This document shows, one piece after another, positions 11,033-21,220 of a stretch of 64,000 bases of DNA. Origin of the DNA: Dictyophora rubrovolvata (lineage: Eukaryota > Basidiomycota > Agaricomycetes > Phallales > Phallaceae). The notes under the pieces were generated by a model, which had not been told where the DNA came from, ran no database searches, and saw nothing but the letters and a program-made list of their open reading frames with translations. Location of the stretch: the NCBI GenBank assembly GCA_029959195.1, contig CP114127.1, positions 992,001 to 1,056,000 of the forward strand, in the 5' to 3' direction. The position numbers and the translations under genes were made by a program. Position 1 is the first letter of the stretch, and each line of letters starts with the position of its first letter.

Positions 11033-13003
11033 TATGCGCCGCTCAGGAGTACGCAGAGAAAGAGGGAACCGGTGTCAACGTGTGTCGGATAGAGATGTGT
11101 AAATAAAATGAGATAGTATAAGTAAAATAAAGATTTGAGGAATAGAGGATAGAAGTAGTTCGACACAGCGAACAATGAGATTGTTCTTTGCAGCGAGTGA
11201 ATATAACTAGAGGGGGGATAATACCATAATATTTCGTATCTAAACTACTAGTTTTTATAGACATTTTCCTTGCATAAGCCCCAATAAATGGAGCTTTGAT
11301 ATCTATAATGAGAAAAGAAAACAAGAAAAAACACTTGGAAGAGAATGGAAGGAGAGAAAAGCGTTGTGAAACGGAAAAGTTTAAAGGCGAAAAAGATTGT
11401 ACTCAATGTCGATCGCGATTGGAATGAACGCTGAGAAGGGTTTTGAAATAAAAAAAAGAAAAAAAACGAACACGAGTGCCAGGAACAAAGGTTTTTTTTA
11501 TAACCAATTAGGCTACTATTTTTTTACTCGGGCGTTGAGTCATATGAGTGGTTAATAAAATCATGAACACGGGGACTGAGCATATACGGGGCTATAATCT
11601 TGCGATGCCAAGTTTATTCTAGTTTGGCCTACACCATGACGAGCAGTGCCGTCACTTCTGGTTTCTAGGCGCTGGTCTAAACACGTCATCGAAATTAGCC
11701 GTCAAATTCGTGCCATCTCCGTGTAACTCGTTCCGGCCCTCAACACTTCGAATATGAATCTCGGATCATGGGAGTGGCTGGCCGAGAAGGGTCGGTTTTT
11801 TCGGTAGGACCAGTTCCATTGAAGCTGATTCGACGAAAGGGAAGTCTACTGTGTCCCTCTCTTCTGATGAGGTGGCTTGCTGAGTCTAAGCTGGCGTCGA
11901 CTTGAAGCCACAATCTTGTTCTGGGGGTATCGAGTGAATTGACATACTGTTTCCTGTTTATACTGCAAATGGAACCAATGCATTCTTGGTCGGAGTGTAC
12001 GTTAACTCGTTACGGAACTGAGGCAAAGAGTAACTGGCTTGCACCGTGTGCGTAGATTAATGTCGGGTTCTCACGCGGCTGCGAATCACGACAATGAACC
12101 TAAGTTTCCGAAGAAAACTCAATTGTTGGCAGCATCGGCCCAGGCGATGAAGTTGCTATTCGAGTTCGTATACAGAACCTTTGAAGAAAAAGAAAAAGAA
12201 AAAGGCAAGGAGAATGGGCGTAGTAGTATGGGAATGGGCGCAAAACAACTCATAGCTTACCCTTTACGACCTTAGAGCTACTCCAGAACCCACGTGAAGG
12301 AAACTCACAAGATAAAAAGAGGAGGAGAAGACAATCCTATTCAAGCAGAGACAAGCGGACAAAAGAGCAGAAGTAAAAGACTCGTTGCATAGGGCCTGGC
12401 CCTAATAAGAAACTCACTTGAATCACACAGACACACACGCCATCTAATAGCTCAAGGTCTTTGGCCTGAGCAGTGAGTCGCCAAAGCTGCGTGACGTGTG
12501 GGAATTGGTCCACTTTTGTTGACAGTTGGGGCTATAATGGTTAGTGAATTCTAGAGCAGTGGGCGGTTGTGTTGATTCGAGACTCAAGTTCGTGTTCGAA
12601 GACTGACATTCTATCTGCTCGATGAAGTAGTTTGAAAACAACATATAAGGGTTCCGGATGCTTGAAGATGGGACTGATATGCAGGTGCGTCACCATCATT
12701 CAAATAAATTCTGGTACTATTAAACCGTTCATCCGCCTCCCCTTATATTGTATACAAGACTTTCGTAATTTTGAATTCAACCTACTGTTCAAGTAAAGCA
12801 ATCAAAATGAGCATTATGGACACAACTTCTCATCGTCAATTACTAGAATGGGAAAAACCCTCGACCACTGACTCCATTAAGGACATGAAACTGTCCTGCC
12901 AGGCTGTAATACCAGTAGATGCGAATGCGGTGAAGCTGGAGACCTTTTCCATTATTTTGGGGTAAAGCTCAACGATGCCAAATCCATCGAGGAATTCAAA
13001 GCT
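11033..13003. other. Long intergenic region
   Basis: About 2 kb after the P450. Contains purine-rich stretches (11320-11500 and 12180-12340). A 64-codon frame at 12771-12965 and an out-of-frame continuation (KLNDAKSIEEFKA, about 12964-13003) read like gene debris immediately next to the LTR-like sequence. The frame at 12039-12275 is low complexity at its end (EKEKEKGKEN). None is called as a gene. Confidence 0.4.
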
Positions 13004-13780
13004 GTCATGCCCCGCGTGACCCATAGTCCAAATCCGGACATGTCCGAACTCCGTACTCTATTCTGTCCCACTTCCCGAACTCCGTACTCCGCATTCTTGT
13101 CCGTACCCCGTATCACAGAATTTCCTTATGGGGAATTCTGTCCCACACACTTAGCAACAAGGTACTTAGATTATAATATCATCATCTTGGCTTGCACTAG
13201 TCAATTCCCACTTTCCCTTATTTGTCACTATCCCCATTTACGTAGTTCCGCTCCCTCCTGTATTTAAACCCCAGCTCCCTCAGCTGTGGATCCTCAATCT
13301 GAATATAATCAGTTTAATCAGTTACTCTCTCATCTCTAGTCCGTCTCGTACTCTTAATCCGTATTGTGTAGTTGGCTTGGACTTAACGTTCAAGTCAACT
13401 CGTACTTATTGTTCACGTCATCTTCGATGACGTAGACTTGTACTCCGTCATCATATCACACGTCATCGGACTTGTACGTACTTGCGTACTTCCTCGTATT
13501 CCAAAATCGAGGGATATCGTAAGCTGGGCGAGTGGGCGCATCATATAAGTTAAAGCCAAGTCCCTCACCCCGTACTTCAGTACTCCGTCTCCCGTCTGAC
13601 CCCATGGTCCGGACTTCTTCGGAACTATCTGGAATAGCTTCGGGCCACCGTACGTAACAAAAGCCCAGATTATTACTCTTGTAAGTAAGATCTGATGATG
13701 ATTACCAGGCGGTGGCGTAACAGCAAGGGCCTTTTTTTGCTCCAGATTCGACACATTTGGCTTGCCTCTCACACTCAAAG
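13004..13780 (+). mobile_element. LTR-like sequence (probable solo LTR or LTR fragment)
   Basis: Non-coding, begins TGTCATGCCCC at about 13004, is full of short CGTACTC / TCCGTACTC words, has a TATA-like TATTTAAACCCC at about 13259 followed by a pyrimidine-rich start-like stretch, and has no internal long frame. This composition is typical of Ty3/Gypsy LTRs in mushrooms. The 3' end is uncertain and I could not prove a target-site duplication. Confidence 0.35.
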
Positions 13781-13805
13781 GATGTTATCAGGGCTACTCT
13801 CTCAG

Positions 13806-13910
13806 ACTAGAGGGAGGGGATCCTAAGCAAGATATATTCTAGGAATAATACTAACTCACCTAGAGGGAGGGGATCCTAAGAGAACAAACTTAGGGATCCC
13901 TCCTCTAGGG
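13806..13910. repeat. Two direct and one inverted copy of a 20-bp motif
   Basis: The word CTAGAGGGAGGGGATCCTAA occurs at about 13808 and again at about 13861, and an inverted version (CTTAGGGATCCCTCCTCTAG) at about 13889. The second and third copies can pair as a hairpin. Confidence 0.7.
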
Positions 13911-13929
13911 CTACTAACTATATACTATG

Positions 13930-14055
13930 AAAAACGGCGAAGGCCACACGCGGCCTTTGGTTCATGGACTGGGCGCAGATATGCGCCAGTCCCAGACTTT
14001 TAGCCAGGGCCTAGGCCATGGCTCTGATGAGAACGGGCGCTCAGCGCCCATTGGA
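13930..14055. repeat. Cluster of short GC-rich hairpins
   Basis: Successive inverted repeats: AAGGCC with GGCCTT (about 13938-13959), GGACTGGGCGCA with TGCGCCAGTCC (about 13966-13993, one-base bulge), GGCCTAGGCC (about 14008-14017) and GGGCGC with GCGCCC (about 14035-14050). No gene is seen here. It could be part of a non-autonomous element. Confidence 0.55.
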
Positions 14056-14260
14056 GGAAAAATGGGAATATGGAAGGAGAGGGAAATGCAAGAGATGGGA
14101 TAGAATACGAGAAATATGGAAATAAATAAAATAGACCAGAACCAAAGATAAATGTAGAAAAATAAGGGGACGATGCTAGCGTACCCTGACAGATGTCACC
14201 ATGCATCATAACAGCTGTTCGCGAATGCATCAAAGTGGGCAAACAAACCAAGCTATCCAT

Positions 14261-14300
14261 TGGTCCAATGGTTCAGTTTTATGACTTCTGATTAGAAGGT
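14261..14300 (+). pseudogene. tRNA-Gln-like 5' half (tRNA relic or SINE head)
   Basis: TGGTCCAATGGTTCAG followed by TTATGACTTCTGATTAGAAG resembles the acceptor strand, D arm (A box) and anticodon arm of a fungal tRNA-Gln. The T arm (GGTTCGANTCC) and the 3' acceptor strand are absent downstream, so it is not a working tRNA. Confidence 0.4.
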
Positions 14301-15379
14301 AAATCTCTGCCAGCCTGGATAATTCTCCATTCGCCATCGGACAACCTGCCACAAGTTAGCACACGACACCGCCTCCTTCAAATATTTCTGGACAAGTTCG
14401 CTCTCACTGAAGTTATCAGAGATGAGCTATACTCAGCATGCGCCACAGCAGGTTTCAACAATTTCTTCAGCTGAGTGTGACGAGGAAGTTTGAGACAGCT
14501 TCAAGCTCGCCCCGAAACAACTCGTGCGCAGTATATAGAAATCAGACATGGACTACGGCCACCTCCTACTCTTCCGGAAACCCTGATGGTTGTTCCCAAT
14601 TCTTGTGGGTTCAAGGTGAAATGGTTTGTCCCCGACATGTTGCAGAGGTTGGAATTAGGTCTCGCCATCAGTATAGAAGTTGTGGAGAAAGGTATATTTA
14701 AAATTTCGGTCGATTTCAATGCATCATGAAAGCCCTGGTGTTTCCCTTTTACAGGTCAAGTCTGGGGTACGTATATCAAACCTCAGGGCAACCAGTGGAG
14801 GATAGTATTATGTCTGCTGAAGCCTTCTCAATTCCATTTTATGGCGATGGATGTCTCTGGGTCCTTAAGAGTTTCACTGCGTCATAGCAAAAGAAAGCTT
14901 TTTAGGCAGGACTCAACCATGTTTCACCTGAATACCCCCTGTGGCTTATTGACACTGGATTATCTCTCTGTCGAAAGAGACATTCCAGACACCTTTTATT
15001 GGACACTTTCCAGTCGCAGGGTGAATAAATAGTTAGTCATTTTTTCCTACATATCAGGCAACATATTGACCATCTACTTTTAGTCGTCGGTTTATTAACG
15101 AGGACGGAAGCTGTTATTTGACACTTAAAGTTTGGTGTTTGTCATTGTAATAATTTGAATGCCAGTGGTTGTCTCTTATTCACAAAGGAGTTTTTTTTTT
15201 AACACAGCAAGACATACTTAAAATACACTTTATTTTTGCTTTATTTTCTATTTTCTAGTTTCTTTTTTGCTTCAAACACTCTTCACACTGGCAACATCTT
15301 TTGCGCATTCAATCTGACAGCGGAAGACTGAAGCCCAGCCAGTGCCCTGGGCCTGGAGCAAGGGGTTGTTCATGCAAAT
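14301..15379 (+). other. Region with possible decayed or unrecognised spliced gene
   Basis: Frames at 14490-14690 (ending EVVEKG) and 14841-15032 (YLSVERDIPDTFYW) could be joined through intron-like signals (gtatat at 14692 with ttttacag at 14748-14755; gtacgt near 14767), but the joined protein is not one I recognise. The remainder up to the Tc1 element is AT-rich with a poly-T run at 15188. Confidence 0.25.
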
Positions 15380-15381
15380 TA

Positions 15382-16960
15382 CAGTGACATGCAAAACCGT
15401 ACATGCATTTGTCACATCTGAAATGTATCTTAAACATCTTTATCAATAAAATAGTAATAATCCTGAAAATATTTGAGTGTATACCTGAATATGTTGGGAA
15501 TGGGTTTGCTTAAGCTCAGTGTCGCCCGTTCGTCCATGGTATATAAATGTGTTAGATGATATCATATGTACAGTTTTGCACGTGGTGAAGGATGGAAAGT
15601 AAAATAAGGTTTGCATCGTTTTTTTGCATATAAGGTTTGGGTCATGTGACTATATACAAGTAGATATATATTATTAGGAACTTTTGAGGCAGAAATCAGC
15701 AAGAAATTGAGCATGGTCAAGCTTCCCCAGGAAAGGATAGATAGTGTCCTCCTCCTCCTCGATTCAGGGGCATCGGTTAGGAAAATAGTCCAAACCATTA
15801 ATGTTAGTCAGGGGACAGTGACTAATATTAGAAAAGAATATCGAAATGACTTTCCCCGAGCAGCTGGAGGCCGTCCCCGATCACTTTCTCCTCATGATAT
15901 CTGGCATGCAATCCATTATCTCACCTCTGGACAGGCAACTATGGCAGTAGATGTCCAAAAAATTTTACAATCATCAAGTGAAGTGCCTTTCCATACTAGT
16001 ACACTGCGGCGATGCCTGAAAAAGGAAGGTCTTAAGTCAACCACGAAGGTCAAATGGCCACTTCTTTCTGCCCAGCATAGGAGGGAGAGGCTTGACTGGG
16101 CTATTAAGCACCAATTTTGGACAATTGAGGACTGGAAACGGGTGGTGTGGTCTGATGAAACAAAAATAAATCGTTTTGGGTGTGACGGACACAAATGGGT
16201 TTGGAAATGGCTGGGGGAAGGCTTAAATGATCGAGTAGTTGACAAGACTGTGAAACATGGTGGTGGTAGTATCATGGTGTGGGGGTGTTTCTGTTGGGAT
16301 GGGATAGGTCAGGCGGGCAAGATAGATGGAAGAATGGATGCAGATTTATACTGCAAAATATTGGAGCAATATCTGAGGGGATCTCTAAAGAAACTCAGGA
16401 AAAAAGTCCGGGACATCCTCTTTCAGCAGGACAATGACCCAAAACACACCTCCAAAAAGGCCAAAAACTGGTTCGAAGACAACAGGATTGAAGTTATGAA
16501 ATGGCCTGCACAATCACCGGACATGAATCTGATAGAACACCTTTGGAGTATTGTAAAACGGCGGCTTGGTGAATATGACTGGGCCCCAACCAGCATACAA
16601 GAGCTCTCGGAAAGAGTTTCAAATGTTTGGTCTGGAATAGAAGTTGGAGTTTGTCAGAATTTGATTGAAAGTATGCCTAGACGAGTAGAGGCACTTCTAA
16701 AAGCCAAAGGTGGCTACACAAAATACTAGATTTGTATATTCTCATAATGCGAGCAAAACTGTACACCTGAGCTTACCATAAAGTCAGGCTAATCTACTGT
16801 AAACAAGTGATTATTATTCTAGCAGATATTAATGAAGTTTGTAGTCAATATATACAACTATTCACACAAATATTTTGACAATTTATAAGAATTTATTGAG
16901 CTCTCTATTTAAGTTGCGTGTGAAATATTACATTTGCGTGTATGGTTTTGCACATCACTG
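15382..16960 (+). mobile_element. Intact Tc1/mariner DNA transposon with IR/DR ends
   Basis: The 1579-bp element is flanked by TA at 15380-15381 and 16961-16962, the expected target duplication. The outer terminal repeat on the left (CAGTGACATGCAAAACC...) matches the reverse complement of the right end (CAGTGATGTGCAAAACC...) at roughly three quarters of 40 positions. A second, inner pair (TGTACAGTTTTGCACG at 15567 and its reverse form GAGCAAAACTGTACA at 16751) lies about 185-195 bp inside each end and shares the GCAAAAC core, giving an IR/DR arrangement like Sleeping Beauty-type elements. Contains one uninterrupted transposase gene. Confidence 0.92.
15713..16729 (+). CDS. Tc1-family transposase (DD34E)
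   Basis: Cut-and-paste transposase of 338 aa, within the usual Tc1 length, in one exon without stops. N-terminal paired-type helix-turn-helix: IDSVLLLLDSGASVRKIVQ and VSQGTVTNIRKEY, then an AT-hook-like GGRPRS. Catalytic triad: Asp in VWSDETKINRFG, Asp in LFQQDNDPKHTS, and Glu in SPDMNLIEHLW, with exactly 34 residues between the second Asp and the Glu. The first ATG (MVKLPQ) at 15713 is taken as start. The intact frame implies recent arrival or ongoing selection. Confidence 0.96.
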   Translation: MVKLPQERIDSVLLLLDSGASVRKIVQTINVSQGTVTNIRKEYRNDFPRAAGGRPRSLSPHDIWHAIHYLTSGQATMAVDVQKILQSSSEVPFHTSTLRRCLKKEGLKSTTKVKWPLLSAQHRRERLDWAIKHQFWTIEDWKRVVWSDETKINRFGCDGHKWVWKWLGEGLNDRVVDKTVKHGGGSIMVWGCFCWDGIGQAGKIDGRMDADLYCKILEQYLRGSLKKLRKKVRDILFQQDNDPKHTSKKAKNWFEDNRIEVMKWPAQSPDMNLIEHLWSIVKRRLGEYDWAPTSIQELSERVSNVWSGIEVGVCQNLIESMPRRVEALLKAKGGYTKY

Positions 16961-17182
16961 TATATAACAAGTCCGGCGTATACAAATTACTATTGAAGGC
17001 GAATGAATGCGATAATGTATTTTGATATACTCATTGTATGCGTGATATCAACCAGAAAAATAAGTAACTATAGTGTGGGTATTATTTCGAATTTTTGTTG
17101 ACCTTTTTTCACATCGGGCTTCCAAATGTTCAGCCGAAAGTATAAAACCCTACACCTAATACTTTTCTCCCCTTCTTCAGAG

Positions 17183-17461
17183 ATGGCGCCTCCTTCAGCT
17201 CGACCAGTCGCTCTCGACGTCAACATCGCTAATCCCCAACTCGACTTTTCATTAATCAAGTTTGAGTTGCCGCCAATCTTGGTTGCACGGGTGGCATTCA
17301 CCGCAGCCGCGGCAGGATTAGTGACAAAGTTATTTTACAAGATCCTGACGCCGATTGCGAAGCGACTCCGGCGAAGTTTAATCTATGGGACGGGGCCGGG
17401 AGGAAAAGTCAAGAAGTGGTTTGAGATGCCACCCTCGACACCGAGGCAGACAGCACCCTGA
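17183..17461 (+). CDS. Small single-pass membrane protein, unknown function
   Basis: 92-codon frame from ATG at 17183 (MAPPSARPVALDVN) to TGA at 17461. One likely membrane segment (ILVARVAFTAAAAGLVTKLF) is followed by a basic stretch (KRLRRSLIYGTGPGGKVKKW). The upstream pyrimidine-rich stretch and TATAAAA at about 17142 suit a fungal promoter. I do not recognise a family. An ATG at 17126 in the same frame is possible but less likely. Confidence 0.55.
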   Translation: MAPPSARPVALDVNIANPQLDFSLIKFELPPILVARVAFTAAAAGLVTKLFYKILTPIAKRLRRSLIYGTGPGGKVKKWFEMPPSTPRQTAP

Positions 17462-18337
17462 CACCTGTTGTGCTCGAAAATGCCATACAAAGAGAAACGA
17501 CAGAACGGACGCTTCGGGCTCAGTACCACCTGAGCCGGAATAACCAAGACTCGCACAGCCCTTCCGTCGTATATGCACTAAGGTTGGGTTCCATATGACA
17601 ATTATTAAGGCCGTATTGCCTTTAAACTTAGCTTTTCTTGGTGTTCACATTTTGCTATATATTTTTCCCTTATTTTACATTTTAATCACTTGGTGAAACC
17701 CTTTTCTTTCTCTTAAATTCCAATCCCCAGACCATGCATTCATTTTTCCACATGGTCTTACCTCGTTTTAATCACTTTTAGATAACCGGTGTTCCGTTTT
17801 TCACTCGGACACTGAGCTACTCATGTATATAAAAATCCGTGGTTTTAAGACCAACAATATCATAAAAAATTCCTTAGTTTTGTATCACAACTTTTCCCTC
17901 AGTTTGAATTCGAGCACAAGCTTTATTTTCACTCTTCTACCTTTACAATTTTATCCTACACTATTTTCCTCGACTCACACTTCCCACTTGGTTCCCCTTT
18001 CCTTCCTGTTCGCTCCTGTTGCGCACGTATCACACCCACCGTAAGGCCGAAACCACACGACGTCGTATAACGACGTGTGTCGTCGACTCTGTCGTAAGTA
18101 TTGAATGCAAGATCTTTTATTTATTTCGCTGGATGGGTCCGGGTCCGTGCCTGCCGCCACCAGCTTTTCGTGTCTCTTATCTGATAATGCTTTCCCTCCT
18201 CCCAGGTCACATTTTCGCTGCCACCTCACATTTTCTTTACGTTTGCCACCTCACATCTTCTTTACATTTGCCACCGCGACATCCATCATCAGCACCATTG
18301 CCACTGCCACTATTAAATTACTACAGCATCAGTACTG

Positions 18338-18715
18338 ATGACATTATCTCCTAAGTGAGTAGGTTTTACTTACAAGGAAAAATTGTTGACTTATATGTCA
18401 TGACAAGCCATTCAAGTTCTCGCGCTAATAGTGATTGTTAGGCTCCTCGCCAACCATCATTTTGTTTTGTGTTGGAATCCCAGGCTCGACGCAGTAGCGG
18501 ACACAGTAGCGGACACAGTAGCGGACACAGTAAAGGTGAGTAGTATTAAGCGGTGGCTTAGGTAAGATACATGGAGTAACTCATAATTTGCTCATAATCC
18601 AACATTTTGCTTTGAACATTGTGAGTCAGTTTTCAATTTGTGATACCAGCTTACCCAGAACTCATTGCAGAGACTGCATTCAGTATGCGTACGTGTTCTA
18701 AGAACCCGAGGCTGA
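18338..18715 (+). CDS. Possible spliced micro-ORF with VADT repeats
   Basis: Speculative. Exons 18338-18354, 18484-18535 and 18650-18715 have good junctions (donors gtgagt twice, acceptors cccag and accag) and join into 44 codons. The middle exon is a 12-bp repeat coding VADT three times. The C-terminus (RLHSVCVRVLRTRG) is not a CaaX box. It may equally be a non-coding transcript. Confidence 0.2.
18492..18532 (+). repeat. 12-bp tandem repeat, 3.4 copies
   Basis: The unit CAGTAGCGGACA is repeated three times perfectly, followed by a partial CAGTA. The unit length is a multiple of three. Confidence 0.9.
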
Positions 18716-18879
18716 TTGCCAGTTTATTCATTTTGTCAGTTTCTTTCGTATCTAGCGGAGCTGGCATCGTGGCAAGGCTATCCTTGATCTTTTTCTGTTT
18801 ATGATTCCTGTTTTGCCGCAATCGGATTCAGTCTCCTCTCTTTACGGTTTAGATTTCGGATCTATGACAAGTCTCCCAA

Positions 18880-19290
18880 AGCGATCAACGGGGAACAAGT
18901 TTTCTTCCATGACGTATAGCACCATGCGCACGAGGCTTCCCCCGAACATCACTTGACAAGCTATCGAATATAACAATGTCCATATTAAAACCTTATGCTT
19001 TACATTGTCACTGTACAATTTCTGTTGGATAAAAGGGTTATATTGTGTCTATGGCAACGAAACCATAATGTACAGAATAAACATTCGGCACTACAATGAC
19101 ATGTACAGAAATGATGATAAACATTAGTGGAGATTCGGAATTCCGTCGATAAAAGAACCAGCTCCGAGGACACTGTCTTTCACAGTGCCAAAGTGCAGTC
19201 CTAGACGAAATGAGAGGTGGGGAAGGGGATAAGTGGAAACCTTGATAAACGACAATGGACAGTTCATTTATGAGGTATTCAGGGGATAAC
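18880..19290. repeat. Diverged direct repeat, copy B
   Basis: Partner of 3960-4310 (see there for matching blocks), same orientation, about 15 kb away, starting about 240 bp beyond the STE3 stop codon. Confidence 0.6.
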
Positions 19291-19533
19291 GATATGTGAA
19301 AAGGAGTGAAATAGTTTGATAAGATACGGAGGAGATGTCGAGAAGACTTGGAGATGTTTCTTCCTTTTTTTCGATAAAGAGATGGAGTAAGGCTACAAGA
19401 CTAGTCCTTCACGAACGAGAAGACGAATTGATACAGTGGTATTAGGCAGGGACAGAGACAGAGACAGAGAGACGGAAACACGAGATAAGGAAAAGCCAAC
19501 AAAAAAGAACAATAAATCTCGAGGGATAGGTTT

Positions 19534-21220
19534 CTAGACGTTTGATGACTCGCTACCACGACGGCTGCTCGGGAAGTGCACACTCGAGTCATCCATTCCT
19601 ATCGATGGCCTTCGTGAATCAGCCTCAAACGGACCCGTGACACGTAATTCAGGTGTGGGATTACGAGACGGAATGAATGTGAGAGTGGTCGGCGGAGCAA
19701 TAGGCGCGGAACGTTGAGGATGATAGGTGGGTGCGGGCTCAGTAACGGGGGAAAGCATGATCCTCTTTTCTTTCTCTACGAGAGAGGTACTAGAGGTAGA
19801 GGATGCTAAGGGAGAGGGCGAGAAGCCATCGTTGGACGACGAGAAACTTTGAGTCTGCGAAATGTCGAGTTTGATCTTTTCCCAAGGTGCTTCCGTTGTC
19901 GAGCCCTTGGAATCCTTGCTTTCCTTCTCGTCCATGTATTTGGAAAGTCGTGTAACCGGCAATGGCGAGTCGCTTGAAAGAGGAAAGTCCGTCAGTCTGT
20001 GATACTTTATATAACAAGGGGGAAAAAGGAAGACATACATGTACATCGGAAGGTCTCCCAAAGAATGACGTTTGGTGTCCGGAATACGGAAAATCTTGTG
20101 TTTGATGAATCTCCAAGTCTCAATGTAATCCGCCTTAGCTTCTGCGCCAAACGCGAAAAAGAAGAAAACTCCGAGAGCAGATATAGGAACAATCCACCAC
20201 TGTATAAGGACGGTCTTTACAAATGACTCCGGAATGACGATCCAGGGCAATGGTTGAACAAAAGAGAAGTGGCTATGGACATTTGCCCAGCTTACCCAGG
20301 GTCTAAAACCGACCTGGATGTTACTTGCCAGATTCCAGGCATTCAAGCCAGTATCCCATATACATTCTACAACACCTAAGGCCATGAGGCGGAAGTAGTG
20401 TGACTGGGAGATGAAGCTGTTGGAGGACTGCAGAATTGATGTGAAGATAACACGACGACGGAAGAAATGGACAATAGCCATGGCTTAAAAGAACAGGATG
20501 AGAAAGCGACCTGTCGTTAGGAAAGAATTTGCTTACTAGCATAGACCCCTGAGGCTAGGGAAACCAGAAAGGGAGGCAAGTATATGAGAATGAGGGCAGC
20601 TACCGAAGCGTAGGTGTTGGGATAGCATCCGAGGTCTTCATATATATCAAAACGGTGTCCTTGAACGCAGTAGTCTACAGTCAAGGAATCAGTACTGCAA
20701 GGAGGAAGGAAAAAAGAGGGTACTAACGAAGAGCCATGTACACCATTGGGACTACGTAGCACATAATTGCCTCAAAGATTATACGCCTGCGTTTATCACG
20801 TTCGGTCATGATGGCCTGACGATTGGCGGCAATACTCTCGAGATGTTTGACTAGACAAAGCATGGTGAGAGGAATGGCGAAAGTCCATCCAACCGTAATT
20901 TTTGTTGCTGGGGAAAGAAGAGACGATAAGTTCTCTGACGATTCATGATTATAATATACTCACTGATGTCACACCACACCAGGAGGCGGACATCGACGTT
21001 GCCGTACCACACAATAGCATTGACACCCCGGATAAAAGCGAGGACGGCGACCCAGAGAATAAGAGAGATCACAGCGATATTACGGGACTAATTTGTGGCG
21101 CGGTTAATGAGATCTTTCTTTCTAGAAACGGAGGTGTCTCACCCGTATGTGCGACCGCAAGGAAGAAAGCACCAAAGGGATAACCAGAAAGCAGGCAATT
21201 GGATATATCGGATGACCCAT
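19534..21220 (-). CDS. STE3: STE3-type (a-factor-like) pheromone receptor, GPCR
   Basis: Seven-TM class D GPCR that senses lipopeptide mating pheromones in basidiomycetes and defines the B (P/R) mating-type locus or its paralogs. ATG at 21220 starts MGHPIYPIACFLVIPLVL (TM1). Later exons read SRNIAVISLILWVAVLAF with VNAIVWYGN and VWCDI (TM2-3 region, typical of STE3), TVGWTFAIPLTMLCLVKHLE, DKRRRIIFEAIMCYVVPMVYM, VQGHRFDIYEDLGCYPNTY (conserved extracellular loop), SHYFRLMALGVVECIWDTGL and IQWWIVPISALGVFFFFAFG (TM7). A Ser/Pro-rich cytoplasmic tail ends RRGSESSNV at 19534. First intron 21088-21142, the next after VWCDI; others near 20690-20722, 20475-20537 and 19997-20040. No frame break seen. 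Whether this is the mating-type-determining copy or a receptor-like paralog cannot be decided without a pheromone gene. Confidence 0.94.

Larger units (their letters stand above)
17462..19533. other. Intergenic region 3' of the STE3 gene
   Basis: About 2 kb. Holds short pyrimidine-rich sequence (17880-18330), a 12-bp tandem repeat (18492-18532), a possible spliced mini-gene (18338-18715) and copy B of the diverged direct repeat (18880-19290). I searched both strands for a short frame ending in a CaaX box and found none convincing. Confidence 0.45.

Noticed and set aside
12421-12445. Reverse-strand Cys-Val-Ser-Val-stop, resembling a CaaX box
   Set aside because: A stop codon stands immediately upstream of the only ATG, leaving a six-residue frame inside a CA-dinucleotide run; not a pheromone gene.
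15916-16275. 119-codon minus frame
   Set aside because: Antisense shadow of the Tc1 transposase.
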